Origin: Litoditis marina
Lineage: Eukaryota > Nematoda > Chromadorea > Rhabditida > Rhabditidae
NCBI GenBank assembly: GCA_964036275.1
Contig: CAXIWQ010000331.1
Span: forward strand, 1-64,000
DNA length: 64,000 bases
Direction: 5' to 3'
The position numbers and the translations under genes are program-made. Numbering within the stretch: position 1 is the first letter of the stretch; each line of letters opens with the position of its first letter. This document shows positions 38,582-52,619 of this stretch, piece after piece. Below the pieces are notes generated by a model, which was not told the origin of the DNA, made no database searches, and worked only from the letters and a program-made list of their open reading frames with translations.

Positions 38582-41404
38582 CTATTTACAATCTTCAGGT
38601 TGACCGGTAAAAACTTCGAAATCCGGCCGATTCAATATCAGCGCGGCCAAAATTCGAACTTTCTGAGTTTCGATACAGATCTTGTATACATGTAACACCT
38701 TTAGTACACTGTTACTACTCAATTGGACTATCTTCCCACTCATGGTAACAACTACCATGAAACAATTGGTTTTCTTACAATCTTCAGATTGACCTGTGAA
38801 AACTTCGGAATCCGGCCGATTCAATATCAGCGCGGCCAAAATTCGAACTTTCTGAGTTTCGATACAGAGCTTGTATACATGTAAAACCTTTGGTACACTG
38901 TTACTACTCAATTGGACTATCTTCCCACTCATGGTAACAACTACCATGAAACAATTGGCCTCCTTACAATCTTCAGATTGACCGGTGAAAACTTCGGAAT
39001 CCGGCCGATTGAATATCAGCGCGGCCAAAATTCGAACTTTCTGAGTTTCGATACAGAGCTTGTATACATGTAAAACCTTTAGTACACTGTTACTACTCAA
39101 TTGGACTATTTTCCCACTTATGGTAACAACTACCATGAAACAATTGGTTTTCTTACAATCTTCAGATTGACCTGTGAAAACTTCGGTATCTGGCCGATTC
39201 AATATCAGCGCGGCCAAAATTCGAACTTTCTGAGTTTCGATACAGAGCTTGTATACATGCAAAACCTTCCGTACACTGTTACCACTTAATTGGACTATCT
39301 TTCCACTTATAGTAACAACTACCATGAAACAATTGGTTTTCTTACAATCTTCAGATTGACCAGTGAAAACTTCGGAATCCGGCCGATTGAATATCAGCGC
39401 GGCCAAAATTCGAACTTTCTGAGTTTCGATACAGAGGTTGTATACATGAAAAACCTTTAGTACACTGTTACTACTCAATTGGACTATTTTCCCACTTATG
39501 GTAACACCTACCATGAAACAATTGGTTTTCTTACAATCTTCCGATTGACCTGTGAAAACTTCGGAATCCGGCCGATTCAATATCAGCGCGGCCAAAATTC
39601 GAACTTTCTGAGTTTCGATACAGAGCTTGTATACATGCAAAACCTTCCGTACACTGTTACCACTTAATTGGACTATATTTCCACTTATAGTAACAACTAC
39701 CATGAAACAATTGGTTTTCCTACAATCTTCAGATTGACCTGTGAAAACTTCGGAATCCGGCCGATTGAATATCAGCGCGGCCAAAATTGGAACTTTCTGA
39801 GTTTCGATACAGAGCTTGTATACATGTAAAACCTTTGGTACACTGTTACTACTCAATTGGACTATCTTCCCACTTATGGTCACAACTACCATGAAACAAT
39901 TGGCCTCCTTACAATCTTCAGATTGACCGGTGAAAACTTCGAAATCCGGCCGATTCAATATCAGCGCGGCCAAAATTCGAACTTTCTGAGTTTCGATACA
40001 GAGCTTGTATACATGAACAACCTTTAGGACACTGTTACTACTTAATTGGACTATCTCCCCACTTATAGTAACAACTACCATGAAACAATTGGTTTTTTTA
40101 CAATCTTCAGATTGACCTGTGAAAACTTTGGAATCCGGCCGATTGAATATCAGCGCGGCCAAAATTCGAACCTTCTGAGTTTTGATACAGAGCTTGTATA
40201 CATGAAAAACCTTTAGTACACTGTTACTACTCAGTTGGACTATCTCCCCACTTATAGTAACAACTACCATGAAACAATTGGTTTTCTTACAATCTTCAGA
40301 TTGACCTGTGAAAACTTCGAAATCCGGCCGATTCAATATCAGCGCGGCCAAAATTCGAACTTTCTGAGTTTCGATACAGAGCATGTCTACATGAAAAACC
40401 TTTAGTACACTGTTACTACTTGATTGGACTATCTTCCCACTTATAGTAACAACTACCATGAAACAATTGGTTTTCTCACAATCTTCAGATTGACCTGTGA
40501 AAACTTCGGAATCCGGCCGATTGAATATCAGCGCGGCCAAAATTGGAACTTTCTGAGTTTCGATACAGAGCTTGTATACATGTAAAACCTTTAGTACACT
40601 GTTACTACTCAATTGGACTATCTTCCCACTTATGGTCACAACTACCATGAAACAATTGGCCTCCTTACAATCTTCAGATTGACCGGTGAAAACTTCGAAA
40701 TCCGGCCGATTCAATATCAGCGCGGCCAAAATTCGAACTTTCTGAGTTTCGATACAGAGCTTGTATACATGTAAAACCTTTGGTACACTGTTACTACTCA
40801 ATTGGACTATCTTCCCACTCATGGTAACAACTACCATGAAACAATTGGCCTCCTTACAATCTTCAGATTGACCGGTGAAAACTTCGAAATCCGGCCGATT
40901 CAATATCAGCGCGGCCAAAATTCGAACTTTCTGAGTTTCGATACAGAGCTTGTCTACATGAAAAACCTTTAGTACACTGTTACTACTTGATTGGACTATC
41001 TTCCCACTTATAGTAACAACTACCATGAAACAATTGGTTTTCTCACAATCTTCAGATTGACCTGTGAAAACTTCGGAATCCGGCCGATTGAATATCAGCG
41101 CGGCAAAAATTCGAACTTTCTGAGTTTCGATACAGAGCTTGTAAACATGAAAAACCTTTAGTACGCTGTTACTACTTAATTGGACTATCTTTCCACTTAT
41201 AGTAACAACTAACTTGAAACAATTGGCCTCCTTACAATCTTCAGATTGACCTGTGAAAACTTCGGAATCCGGCCGATTGAATATCAGCGCGGCCAAAATT
41301 CGAACTTTCTGAGTTTCGATACAGAGCTTGTATACATGTAAAACCTTTAGTACACTGTTACTACTTGATTGGACTATCTTCCCACTTATAGTAACAACTA
41401 ACAT
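38582..41404 (-). other. Long open frame (940 codons) in arm 2; probably not a gene
   Basis: The second-longest open frame in the window spans 15 monomers on the minus strand and ends at the stop-type monomer at 38,582. The translated unit is the same 63-residue repeat as in arm 1, read in the same monomer frame, so frame openness is a property of the monomer rather than of one locus. No start context, splice signal or recognisable domain is seen. It is listed so that the frame is not mistaken for a gene. Confidence 0.85.
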
Positions 41405-43117
41405 GAAACAATTGGCCTCCTTACAATCTTCAGATTGACCTGTGAAAACTTCGGAATCCGGCCGATTGAATATCAGCGCGGCAAAAATTCGAACTTTCTG
41501 AGTTTCGATACAGAGCTTGTAAACATGAAAAACCTTTAGTACGCTGTTACTACTTAATTGGACTATCTTTCCACTTATAGTAACAACTAACTTGAAACAA
41601 TTGACCTATTTACAATCTTCAGGTTGACCGGTAAAAACTTCGAAATCCGGCCGATTCAATATCAGCGCGGCCAAAATTCGAACTTTCTGAGTTTCGATAC
41701 AGAGCTTGTATACATGTAAAACCTTTAGTACACTGTTACTACTCAATTGGACTATCTTCCCACTCATGGTAACAACTACCATGAAACAATTGGTTTTCTT
41801 ACAATCTTCAGATTGACCTGTGAAAACTTCGGAATCCGGCCGATTCAATATCAGCGCGGCCAAAATTCGAACTTTCTGAGTTTCGATACAGAGCTTGTAT
41901 ACATGTAAAACCTTTGGTACACTGTTACTACTCAATTGGACTATCTTCCCACTCGTGGTAACAACTACCATGAAACAATTGGCCTCCTTACAATGTTCAG
42001 ATTGACCGGTGAAAACTTCGGAATCCGGCCGATTGAATATCAGCGCGGCCAAAATTCGAACTTTCTGAGTTTCGATACAGAGCTTGTATACATGTAAAAC
42101 CTTTAGTACACTGTTACTACTCAATTGGACTATTTTCCCACTTATGGTAACAACTACCATGAAACAATTGGTTTTCTTACAATCTTCAGATTGACCTGTG
42201 AAAACTTCGGTATCCGGCCGATTCAATATCAGCGCGGCCAAAATTCGAACTTTCTGAGTTTCGATACAGAGCTTGTATACATGCAAAACCTTCCGTACAC
42301 TGTTACCACTTAATTGGACTATCTTTCCACTTATAGTAACAACTACCATGAAACAATTGGTTTTCCTACAATCTTCAGATTGACCTGTGAAAACTTCGGA
42401 ATCCGGCCGATTGAATATCAGCGCGGCCAAAATTGGAACTTTCTGAGTTTCGATACAGAGCTTGTATACATGAAAAACCTTCAGTACACTGTTACTACTC
42501 AATTGGACTATCTTCCCACTTATGGTCACAACTACCATGAAACAATTGGCCTCCTTACAATCTTCAGATTGACCGGTGAAAACTTCGAAATCCGGCCGAT
42601 TCAATATCAGCGCGGCCAAAATTCGAACTTTCTGAGTTTCGATACAGAGCTTGTATACATGTAAAACCTTTGGTACACTGTTACTACTCAATTGGACTAT
42701 CTTCCCACTCATGGTAACAACTACCATGAAACAATTGGCCTCCTTACAATCTTCAGATTGACCGGTGAAAACTTCGAAATCCGGCCGATTCAATATCAGC
42801 GCGGCCAAAATTCGAACTTTCTGAGTTTCGATACAGAGCTTGTATACATGAAAAACCTTTAGGACACTGTTACTACTTAATTGGACTATCTCCCCACTTA
42901 TAGTAACAACTACCATGAAACAATTGGTTTTTTTACAATCTTCAGATTGACCTGTGAAAACTTCGGAATCCGGCCGATTGAATATCAGCGCGGCAAAAAT
43001 TCGAACTTTCTGAGTTTCGATACAGAGCTTGTAAACATGAAAAACCTTTAGTACGCTGTTACTACTTAATTGGACTATCTTTTCACTTATAGTAACAACT
43101 AACTTGAAACAATTGAC
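38582..43117 (-). repeat. Related multi-monomer blocks offset by 16 monomers
   Basis: The first several monomers from 38,582 and from 41,606 share the same variant order, offset by exactly 3,024 bp (16 monomers). Matching markers include GTACCAAAG-type monomers, a GATACC variant (monomer 7-12) near 39,186 and 42,210, and GTACGGAAG-type monomers near 39,270 and 42,294. The 38,582 block has extra monomers near 39,300-39,670 that are absent from the other. A third copy of the 41,606-type segment lies at about 49,921-51,054, with its GATACC monomer near 50,525. Confidence 0.8.
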
Positions 43118-43684
43118 CTATTTACAATCTTCAGGTTGACCGGTAAAAACTTCGAAATCCGGCCGATTCAATATCAGCGCGGCCAAAATTCGAACTTTCT
43201 GAGTTTCGATACAGAGCTTGTATACATGTAAAACTTTTAGTACACTGTTACTACTTAATTGGACTATCTTCCCACTTATGGTCACAACTAACATGAAACA
43301 ATTGGCCTCCTTACAATCTTCAGATTGACCGGTGAAAACTTCGAAATCCGGCCGATTCAATATCAGCGCGGCCAAAATTCGAACTTTCTGAGTTTCGATA
43401 CAGAGCTTGTATACATGCAAAACCTTTAGGACACTGTTACTACTTAATTGGACTATCTCCCCACTTATAGTAACAACTACCATGAAACAATTGGTTTTTT
43501 TACAATCTTCAGATTGACCTGTGAAAACTTCGGAATCCGGCCGATTGAATATCAGCGCGACAAAAATTCGAACTTTCTGAGTTTCGATACAGAGCTTGTA
43601 AACATGAAAAACCTTTAGTACGCTGTTACTACTTAATTGGACTATCTTTCCACTTATAGTAACAACTAACTTGAAACAATTGAC

Positions 43685-46600
43685 CTATTTACAATCTTCA
43701 GGTTGACCGGTAAAAACTTAGAAATCCGGCCGATTCAATATCAGCGCGGCCAAAATTCGAACTTTCTGAGTTTCGATACAGAGCTTGTATACATGTAAAA
43801 CTTTTAGTACACTGTTACTACTCAATTGGACTATCTTCCCACTTATGGTCACAACTAACATGAAACAATTGGCCTCCTTACAATCTTCAGATTGACCGGT
43901 GAAAACTTCGAAATCCGGCCGATTCAATATCAGCGCGGCCAAAATTCGAACTTTCTGAGTTTCGATACAGAGCTTGTATACATGTAAAACCTTTGGTACA
44001 CTGTTACTACTCAATTGGACTATCTTCCCACTCATGGTAACAACTACCATGAAACAATTGGCCTCCTTACAATCTTCAGATTGACCGGTGAAAACTTCGA
44101 AATCCGGCCGATTCAATATCAGCGCGACCAAAATTCGAACTTTCTGAGTTTCGATACAGAGCTTGTATACATGAAAAACCTTTAGGACACTGTTACTACT
44201 TAATTGGACTATCTCCCCACTTATAGTAACAACTACCATGAAACAATTGTTTTTTTTACAATCTTCAGATTGACCTGTGAAAACTTCGGAATCCGGCCGA
44301 TTGAATATCAGCGCGGCCAAAATTCGAACCTTCTGAGTTTCGATACAGAGCATGTATATATGAAAAACCTTTAGTACACTGTTACTACTTAATTGGACTA
44401 TCTTTCCACTTATAGTAACAACTAACTTGAAACAATTGACCTATTTACAATCTTCAGGTTGACCGGTAAAAACTTCGAAATCCGGCCGATTCAATATCAG
44501 CGCGGCCAAAATTCGAACTTTCTGAGTTTCGATACAGAGCTTGTATACATGAAAAACCTTTAGTACGCTGTTACTACTTAATTGGACTATCCTTTCACTT
44601 ATAGTAACAACTAACATGAAACAATTGACCTATTTACAATCTTCAGGTTGACCGGTGAAAACTTCGGAACCCGGCCGATTGAATATCAGCGCGGCCAAAA
44701 TTCGAACTTTCTGAGTTTCGATACAGAGCTTGTATACATGTAAAACCTTTGGTACACTGTTACTACTCAATTGGACTATCTTCCCACTCATGGTAACAAC
44801 TACCATGAAACAATTGGCCTCCTTACAATCTTCAGATTGACCGGTGAAAACTTCGGAATCCGGCCGATTGAATATCAGCGCGGCCAAAATTCGAACTTTC
44901 TGAGTTTCGATACAGAGCTTGTATACATGTAAAACCTTTGGTACACTGTTACTACTCAATTGGACTATCTTCCACTCATGGTAACAACTACCATGAAACA
45001 ATTGGCCTCCTTACAATCTTCAGATTGACCGGTGAAAACTTCGGAATCCGGCCGATTGAATATCAGCGCGGCCAAAATTCGAACTTTCTGAGTTTCGATA
45101 CAGAGCTTGTATACATGTAAAACCTTTGGTACACTGTTACTACTCAATTGGACTATCTTCCCACTCATGGTAACAACTACCATGAAACAATTGGCCTCCT
45201 TACAATCTTCAGATTGACCGGTGAAAACTTCGGAATCCGGCCGATTGAATATCAGCGCGGCCAAAATTCGAACTTTCTGAGTTTCGATACAGAGCTTGTA
45301 TACATGTAAAACCTTTAGTACACTGTTACTACTCAATTGGACTATCTTCCCACTCATGGTAACAACTACCATGAAACAATTGGTTTTTTTACAATCTTCA
45401 GATTGACCTGTGAAAACTTCGGAATCCGGCCGATTGAATATCAGCGCGGCAAAAATTCGAACTTTCTGAGTTTCGATACAGAGCTTGTAAACATGAAAAA
45501 CCTTTAGTACGCTGTTACTACTTAATTGGACTATCTTTCCACTTATAGTAACAACTAACTTGAAACAATTGACCTATTTACAATCTTCAGGTTGACCGGT
45601 AAAAACTTCGAAATCCGGCCGATTCAATATCAGCGCGGCCAAAATTCGAACTTTCTGAGTTTCGATACAGAGCTTGTATACATGTAAAACTTTTAGTACA
45701 CTGTTACTACTCAATTGGACTATCTTCCCACTTATGGTCACAACTAACATGAAACAATTGGCCTCCTTACAATCTTCAGATTGACCGGTGAAAACTTCGA
45801 AATCCGGCCGATTCAATATCAGCGCGGCCAAAATTCGAACTTTCTGAGTTTCGATACAGAGCTTGTATACATGTAAAACCTTTGGTACACTGTTACTACT
45901 CAATTGGACTATCTTCCCACTCATGGTAACAACTACCATGAAACAATTGGCCTCCTTACAATCTTCAGATTGACCGGTGAAAACTTCGAAATCCGGCCGA
46001 TTCAATATCAGCGCGACCAAAATTCGAACTTTCTGAGTTTCGATACAGAGCTTGTATACATGAAAAACCTTTAGGACACTGTTACTACTTAATTGGACTA
46101 TCTCCCCACTTATAGTAACAACTACCATGAAACAATTGTTTTTTTTACAATCTTCAGATTGACCTGTGAAAACTTCGGAATCCGGCCGATTGAATATCAG
46201 CGCGGCCAAAATTCGAACCTTCTGAGTTTCGATACAGAGCATGTATATATGAAAAACCTTTAGTACACTGTTACTACTTAATTGGACTATCTTTCCACTT
46301 ATAGTAACAACTAACTTGAAACAATTGACCTATTTACAATCTTCAGGTTGACCGGTAAAAACTTCGAAATCCGGCCGATTCAATATCAGCGCGGCCAAAA
46401 TTCGAACTTTCTGAGTTTCGATACAGAGCTTGTATACATGAAAAACCTTTAGTACGCTGTTACTACTTAATTGGACTATCCTTTCACTTATAGTAACAAC
46501 TAACATGAAACAATTGACCTATTTACAATCTTCAGGTTGACCGGTGAAAACTTCGGAACCCGGCCGATTGAATATCAGCGCGGCCAAAATTCGAACTTTC

Positions 46601-49600
46601 TGAGTTTCGATACAGAGCTTGTATACATGTAAAACCTTTGGTACACTGTTACTACTCAATTGGACTATCTTCCCACTCATGGTAACAACTACCATGAAAC
46701 AATTGGCCTCCTTACAATCTTCAGATTGACCGGTGAAAACTTCGGAATCCGGCCGATTGAATATCAGCGCGGACAAAATTCGAACTTTCTGAGTTTCGAT
46801 ACAGAGCTTGTATACATGTAAAACCTTTGGTACACTGTTACTACTCAATTGGACTATCTTCCCACTCATGGTAACAACTACCATGAAACAATTGGCCTCC
46901 TTACAATCTTCAGATTGACCGGTGAAAACTTCGGAATCCGGCCGATTGAATATCAGCGCGGCCAAAATTCGAACTTTCTGAGTTTCGATACAGAGCTTGT
47001 ATACATGTAAAACCTTTGGTACACTGTTACTACTCAATTGGACTATCTTCCCACTCATGGTAACAACTACCATGAAACAATTGGCCTCCTTACAATCTTC
47101 AGATTGACCGGTGAAAACTTCGGAATCCGGCCGATTGAATATCAGCGCGGCCAAAATTCGAACTTTCTGAGTTTCGATACAGAGCTTGTATACATGTAAA
47201 ACCTTTAGTACACTGTTACTACTCAATTGGACTATCTTCCCACTCATGGTAACAACTACCATGAAACAATTGGTTTTTTTACAATCTTCAGATTGACCTG
47301 TGAAAACTTCGGAATCCGGCCGATTGAATATCAGCGCGGCAAAAATTCGAACTTTCTGAGTTTCGATACAGAGCTTGTAAACATGAAAAACCTTTAGTAC
47401 GCTGTTACTACTTAATTGGACTATCTTTCCACTTATAGTAACAACTAACTTGAAACAATTGACCTATTTACAATCTTCAGGTTGACCGGTAAAAACTTCG
47501 AAATCCGGCCGATTCAATATCAGCGCGGCCAAAATTCGAACTTTCTGAGTTTCGATACAGAGCTTGTATACATGTAAAACTTTTAGTACACTGTTACTAC
47601 TCAATTGGACTATCTTCCCACTTATGGTCACAACTAACATGAAACAATTGGCCTCCTTACAATCTTCAGATTGACCGGTGAAAACTTCGAAATCCGGCCG
47701 ATTCAATATCAGCGCGGCCAAAATTCGAACTTTCTGAGTTTCGATACAGAGCTTGTATACATGTAAAACCTTTGGTACACTGTTACTACTCAATTGGACT
47801 ATCTTCCCACTCATGGTAACAACTACCATGAAACAATTGGCCTCCTTACAATCTTCAGATTGACCGGTGAAAACTTCGAAATCCGGCCGATTCAATATCA
47901 GCGCGACCAAAATTCGAACTTTCTGAGTTTCGATACAGAGCTTGTATACATGAAAAACCTTTAGGACACTGTTACTACTTAATTGGACTATCTCCCCACT
48001 TATAGTAACAACTACCATGAAACAATTGTTTTTTTTACAATCTTCAGATTGACCTGTGAAAACTTCGGAATCCGGCCGATTGAATATCAGCGCGGCCAAA
48101 ATTCGAACCTTCTGAGTTTCGATACAGAGCATGTATATATGAAAAACCTTTAGTACACTGTTACTACTTAATTGGACTATCTTTCCACTTATAGTAACAA
48201 CTAACTTGAAACAATTGACCTATTTACAATCTTCAGGTTGACCGGTAAAAACTTCGAAATCCGGCCGATTCAATATCAGCGCCGCCAAAATTCGAACTTT
48301 CTGAGTTTCGATACAGAGCTTGTATACATGTAAAACCTTTAGTACACTGTTACTACTCAATTGGACTATCTTCCCACTCATGGTAACAACTACCATGAAA
48401 CAATTGGTTTTCTTACAATCTTCAGATTGACCTGTGAAAACTTCGGAATCCGGCCGATTCAATATCAGCGCGGCCAAAATTCGAACTTTCTGAGTTTCGA
48501 TACAGAGCTTGTATACATGTAAAACCTTTGGTACACTGTTACTACTCAATTGGACTATCTTCCCACTCATGGTAACAACTACCATGAAACAATTGGCCTC
48601 CTTACAATCTTCAGATTGACCGGTGAAAACTTCGGAATCCGGCCGATTGAATATCAGCGCGGCCAAAATTCGAACTTTCTGAGTTTCGATACAGAGCTTG
48701 TATACATGTAAAACCTTTGGTACACTGTTACTACTCAATTGGACTATCTTCCCACTCATGGTAACAACTACCATGAAACAATTGGCCTCCTTACAATCTT
48801 CAGATTGACCGGTGAAAACTTCGGAATCCGGCCGATTGAATATCAGCGCGGCCAAAATTCGAACTTTCTGAGTTTCGATACAGAGCTTGTATACATGTAA
48901 AACCTTTAGTACACTGTTACTACTCAATTGGACTATCTTCCCACTCATGGTAACAACTACCATGAAACAATTGGTTTTTTTACAATCTTCAGATTGACCT
49001 GTGAAAACTTCGGAATCCGGCCGATTGAATATCAGCGCGGCAAAAATTCGAACTTTCTGAGTTTCGATACAGAGCTTGTAAACATGAAAAACCTTTAGTA
49101 CGCTGTTACTACTTAATTGGACTATCTTTCCACTTATAGTAACAACTAACTTGAAACAATTGACCTATTTACAATCTTCAGGTTGACCGGTAAAAACTTC
49201 GAAATCCGGCCGATTCAATATCAGCGCGGCCAAAATTCGAACTTTCTGAGTTTCGATACAGAGCTTGTATACATGTAAAACTTTTAGTACACTGTTACTA
49301 CTCAATTGGACTATCTTCCCACTTATGGTCACAACTAACATGAAACAATTGGCCTCCTTACAATCTTCAGATTGACCGGTGAAAACTTCGAAATCCGGCC
49401 GATTCAATATCAGCGCGGCCAAAATTCGAACTTTCTGAGTTTCGATACAGAGCTTGTATACATGTAAAACCTTTGGTACACTGTTACTACTCAATTGGAC
49501 TATCTTCCCACTCATGGTAACAACTACCATGAAACAATTGGCCTCCTTACAATCTTCAGATTGACCGGTGAAAACTTCGAAATCCGGCCGATTCAATATC

Positions 49601-51053
49601 AGCGCGACCAAAATTCGAACTTTCTGAGTTTCGATACAGAGCTTGTATACATGAAAAACCTTTAGGACACTGTTACTACTTAATTGGACTATCTCCCCAC
49701 TTATAGTAACAACTACCATGAAACAATTGTTTTTTTTACAATCTTCAGATTGACCTGTGAAAACTTCGGAATCCGGCCGATTGAATATCAGCGCGGCCAA
49801 AATTCGAACCTTCTGAGTTTCGATACAGAGCATGTATATATGAAAAACCTTTAGTACACTGTTACTACTTAATTGGACTATCTTTCCACTTATAGTAACA
49901 ACTAACTTGAAACAATTGACCTATTTACAATCTTCAGGTTGACCGGTAAAAACTTCGAAATCCGGCCGATTCAATATCAGCGCCGCCAAAATTCGAACTT
50001 TCTGAGTTTCGATACAGAGCTTGTATACATGTAAAACCTTTAGTACACTGTTACTACTCAATTGGACTATCTTCCCACTCATGGTAACAACTACCATGAA
50101 ACAATTGGTTTTCTTACAATCTTCAGATTGACCTGTGAAAACTTCGGAATCCGGCCGATTCAATATCAGCGCGGCCAAAATTCGAACTTTCTGAGTTTCG
50201 ATACAGAGCTTGTATACATGTAAAACCTTTGGTACACTGTTACTACTCAATTGGACTATCTTCCCACTCATGGTAACAACTACCATGAAACAATTGGCCT
50301 CCTTACAATCTTCAGATTGACCGGTGAAAACTTCGGAATCCGGCCGATTGAATATCAGCGCGGCCAAAATTCGAACTTTCTGAGTTTCGATACAGAGCTT
50401 GTATACATGTAAAACCTTAGTACACTGTTACTACTCAATTGGACTATTTTCCCACTTATGGTAACAACTACCATGAAACAATTGGTTTTCTTACAATCTC
50501 CAGATTGACCTGTGAAAACTTCGGTATCCGGCCGATTCAATATCAGCGCGGCCAAAATTCGAACTTTCTGAGTTTCGATACAGAGCTTGTATACATGCAA
50601 AACCTTCCGTACACTGTTACCACTTAATTGGACTATCTTTCCACTTATAGTAACAACTACCATGAAACAATTGGTTTTCCTACAATCTTCAGATTGACCT
50701 GTGAAAACTTCGGAATCCGGCCGATTGAATATCAGCGCGGCCAAAATTGGAACTTTCTGAGTTTCGATACAGAGCTTGTATACATGTAAAACCTTTAGTA
50801 CACTGTTACTACTCAATTGGACTATCTTCCCACTTATGGTCACAACTACCATGAAACAATTGGCCTCCTTACAATCTTCAGATTGACCGGTGAAAACTTC
50901 GAAATCCGGCCGATTCAATATCAGCGCGGCCAAAATTCGAACTTTCTGAGTTTCGATACAGAGCTTGTATACATGTAAAACCTTTGGTACACTGTTACTA
51001 CTCAATTGGACTATCTTCCCACTCATGGTAACAACTACCATGAAACAATTGAC
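43685..51053 (-). repeat. 10-monomer higher-order repeat, four successive units
   Basis: Stop-type monomers at 43,685, 45,574, 47,464, 49,165 and 51,054 bound units of 1,889, 1,890, 1,701 and 1,889 bp, that is 10, 10, 9 and 10 monomers. The missing base in the first unit is near 44,972 (CTTCCACTC). Each unit contains a monomer with a run of eight T (near 44,250, 46,139, 48,029 and 49,730) followed by a GAGCATGTATATATG variant. In the first two units a second stop monomer follows (44,441/44,630 and 46,330/46,519); in the last two this part is replaced by the 41,606-type segment. One base is missing near 50,417. Confidence 0.88.
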
Positions 51054-51848
51054 CTATTTACAATCTTCAGGTTGACCGGTAAAAACTTCGAAATCCGGCC
51101 GATTCAATATCAGCGCGGCCAAAATTCGAACTTTCTGAGTTTCGATACAGAGCTTGTATAACATGAAACAATTGGCCTCCTTACAATCTTCAGATTGACC
51201 GGTGAAAACTTCGAAATCCGGCCGATTCAATATCAGCGCGGCCAAAATTCGAACTTTCTGAGTTTCGATACAGAGCTTGTATACATGTAAAACCTTTGGT
51301 ACACTGTTACTACTCAATTGGACTATCTTCCCACTCATGGTAACAACTACCATGAAACAATTGGCCTCCTTACAATCTTCAGATTGACCGGTGAAAACTT
51401 CGAAATCCGGCCGATTCAATATCAGCGCGACCAAAATTCGAACTTTCTGAGTTTCGATACAGAGCTTGTATACGTGAAAAACCTTTAGGACACTGTTACT
51501 ACTTAATTGGACTATCTCCCCACTTATAGTAACAACTACCATGAAACAATTGTTTTTTTTACAATCTTCAGATTGACCTGTGAAAACTTCGGAATCCGGC
51601 CGATTGAATATCAGCGCGGCCAAAATTCGAACCTTCTGAGTTTCGATACAGAGCATGTATATATGAAAAACCTTTAGTACACTGTTACTACTTAATTGGA
51701 CTATCTTTCCACTTATAGTAACAACTAACATGAAACAATTGACCTATTTACAACAGAGCTTGTATACATGAAAAACCTTTAGTACGCTGTTACTACTTAA
51801 TTGGACTATCTTTCCACTTATAGTAACAACTAACTTGAAACAATTGAC
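51054..51848 (-). repeat. Partial fifth unit carrying two partial-monomer deletions
   Basis: The 10-monomer repeat begins again but is shortened by two internal deletions. Near 51,161 the sequence jumps from GCTTGTATA to ACATGAAAC, removing 66 bp (sense monomer positions 65-130). Near 51,754 it jumps from TTTACAA to CAGAGCTTG, removing 84 bp (sense positions 144-189 plus 1-38). Both lengths are multiples of three. The eight-T monomer is present near 51,552. Downstream the array changes to a different set of monomers, so this is a boundary between two amplification domains. Confidence 0.9.
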
Positions 51849-52619
51849 CTATTTACAATCTTCAGGTTGACCGGTGAAAACTTCGAAATCCGGCCGATTC
51901 AATATCAGGGCGGCCAAAATTCGAACTTTCTGAGTTTCGATACAGAGCTTGTCTACATGAAAAACCTTTAGTACACTGTTACTACTTGATTGGACTATCT
52001 TCCCACTTATAGTAACAACTACCATGAAACAATTGGTTTTCTTACAATCTTCAGATTGACCTGTGAAAACTTCGAAATCCGGCCGATTCAATATCAGCGC
52101 GGCCAAAATTCGAACTTTCTGAGTTTCGATACAGAGGTTGTATACATGAAAAACCTTTAGTACACTGTTACCACTTAATTGGACTATCTTTCCACTTATA
52201 GTAACAACTACCATGAAACAATTGGTTTTCTTACAATCTTCAGATTGACCTGTGAAAACTTCGAAATCCGGCCGATTCAATATCAGCGCGGCCAAAATTC
52301 GAACTTTCTGAGTTTCGATACAGAGCTTGTATACATGAAAAACCTTTAGTACGCTGTTACTACTCAATTGGACTATCTTTCCACTTATAGTAACAACTAA
52401 CTTGAAACAATTGACCTATTTACAATCTTCAGGTTGACCGGTGAAAACTTCGAAATCCGGCCGATTCAATATCAGCGCGGCCAAAATTCGAACTTTCTGA
52501 GTTTCGATACAGAGCTTGTATACATGAAAAACCTTTAGTACACTGTTACTACTCAATTGGACTATCTTCCCACTTATTGTAACAACTATTATGAAACAAT
52601 TGGCTTCGTACAATCTCCA
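51849..52619 (-). repeat. Linker monomers between higher-order domains
   Basis: About four monomers. Stop-type copies lie at 51,849 and 52,416. Markers include a GAGGTTG variant near 52,134, a CAGGGCGG variant near 51,906 and a GTTACCACTT-type monomer near 52,169. The first example of the one-base-deleted GGCTTCG variant (normally GGCCTTCG) is at 52,602. Confidence 0.75.
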
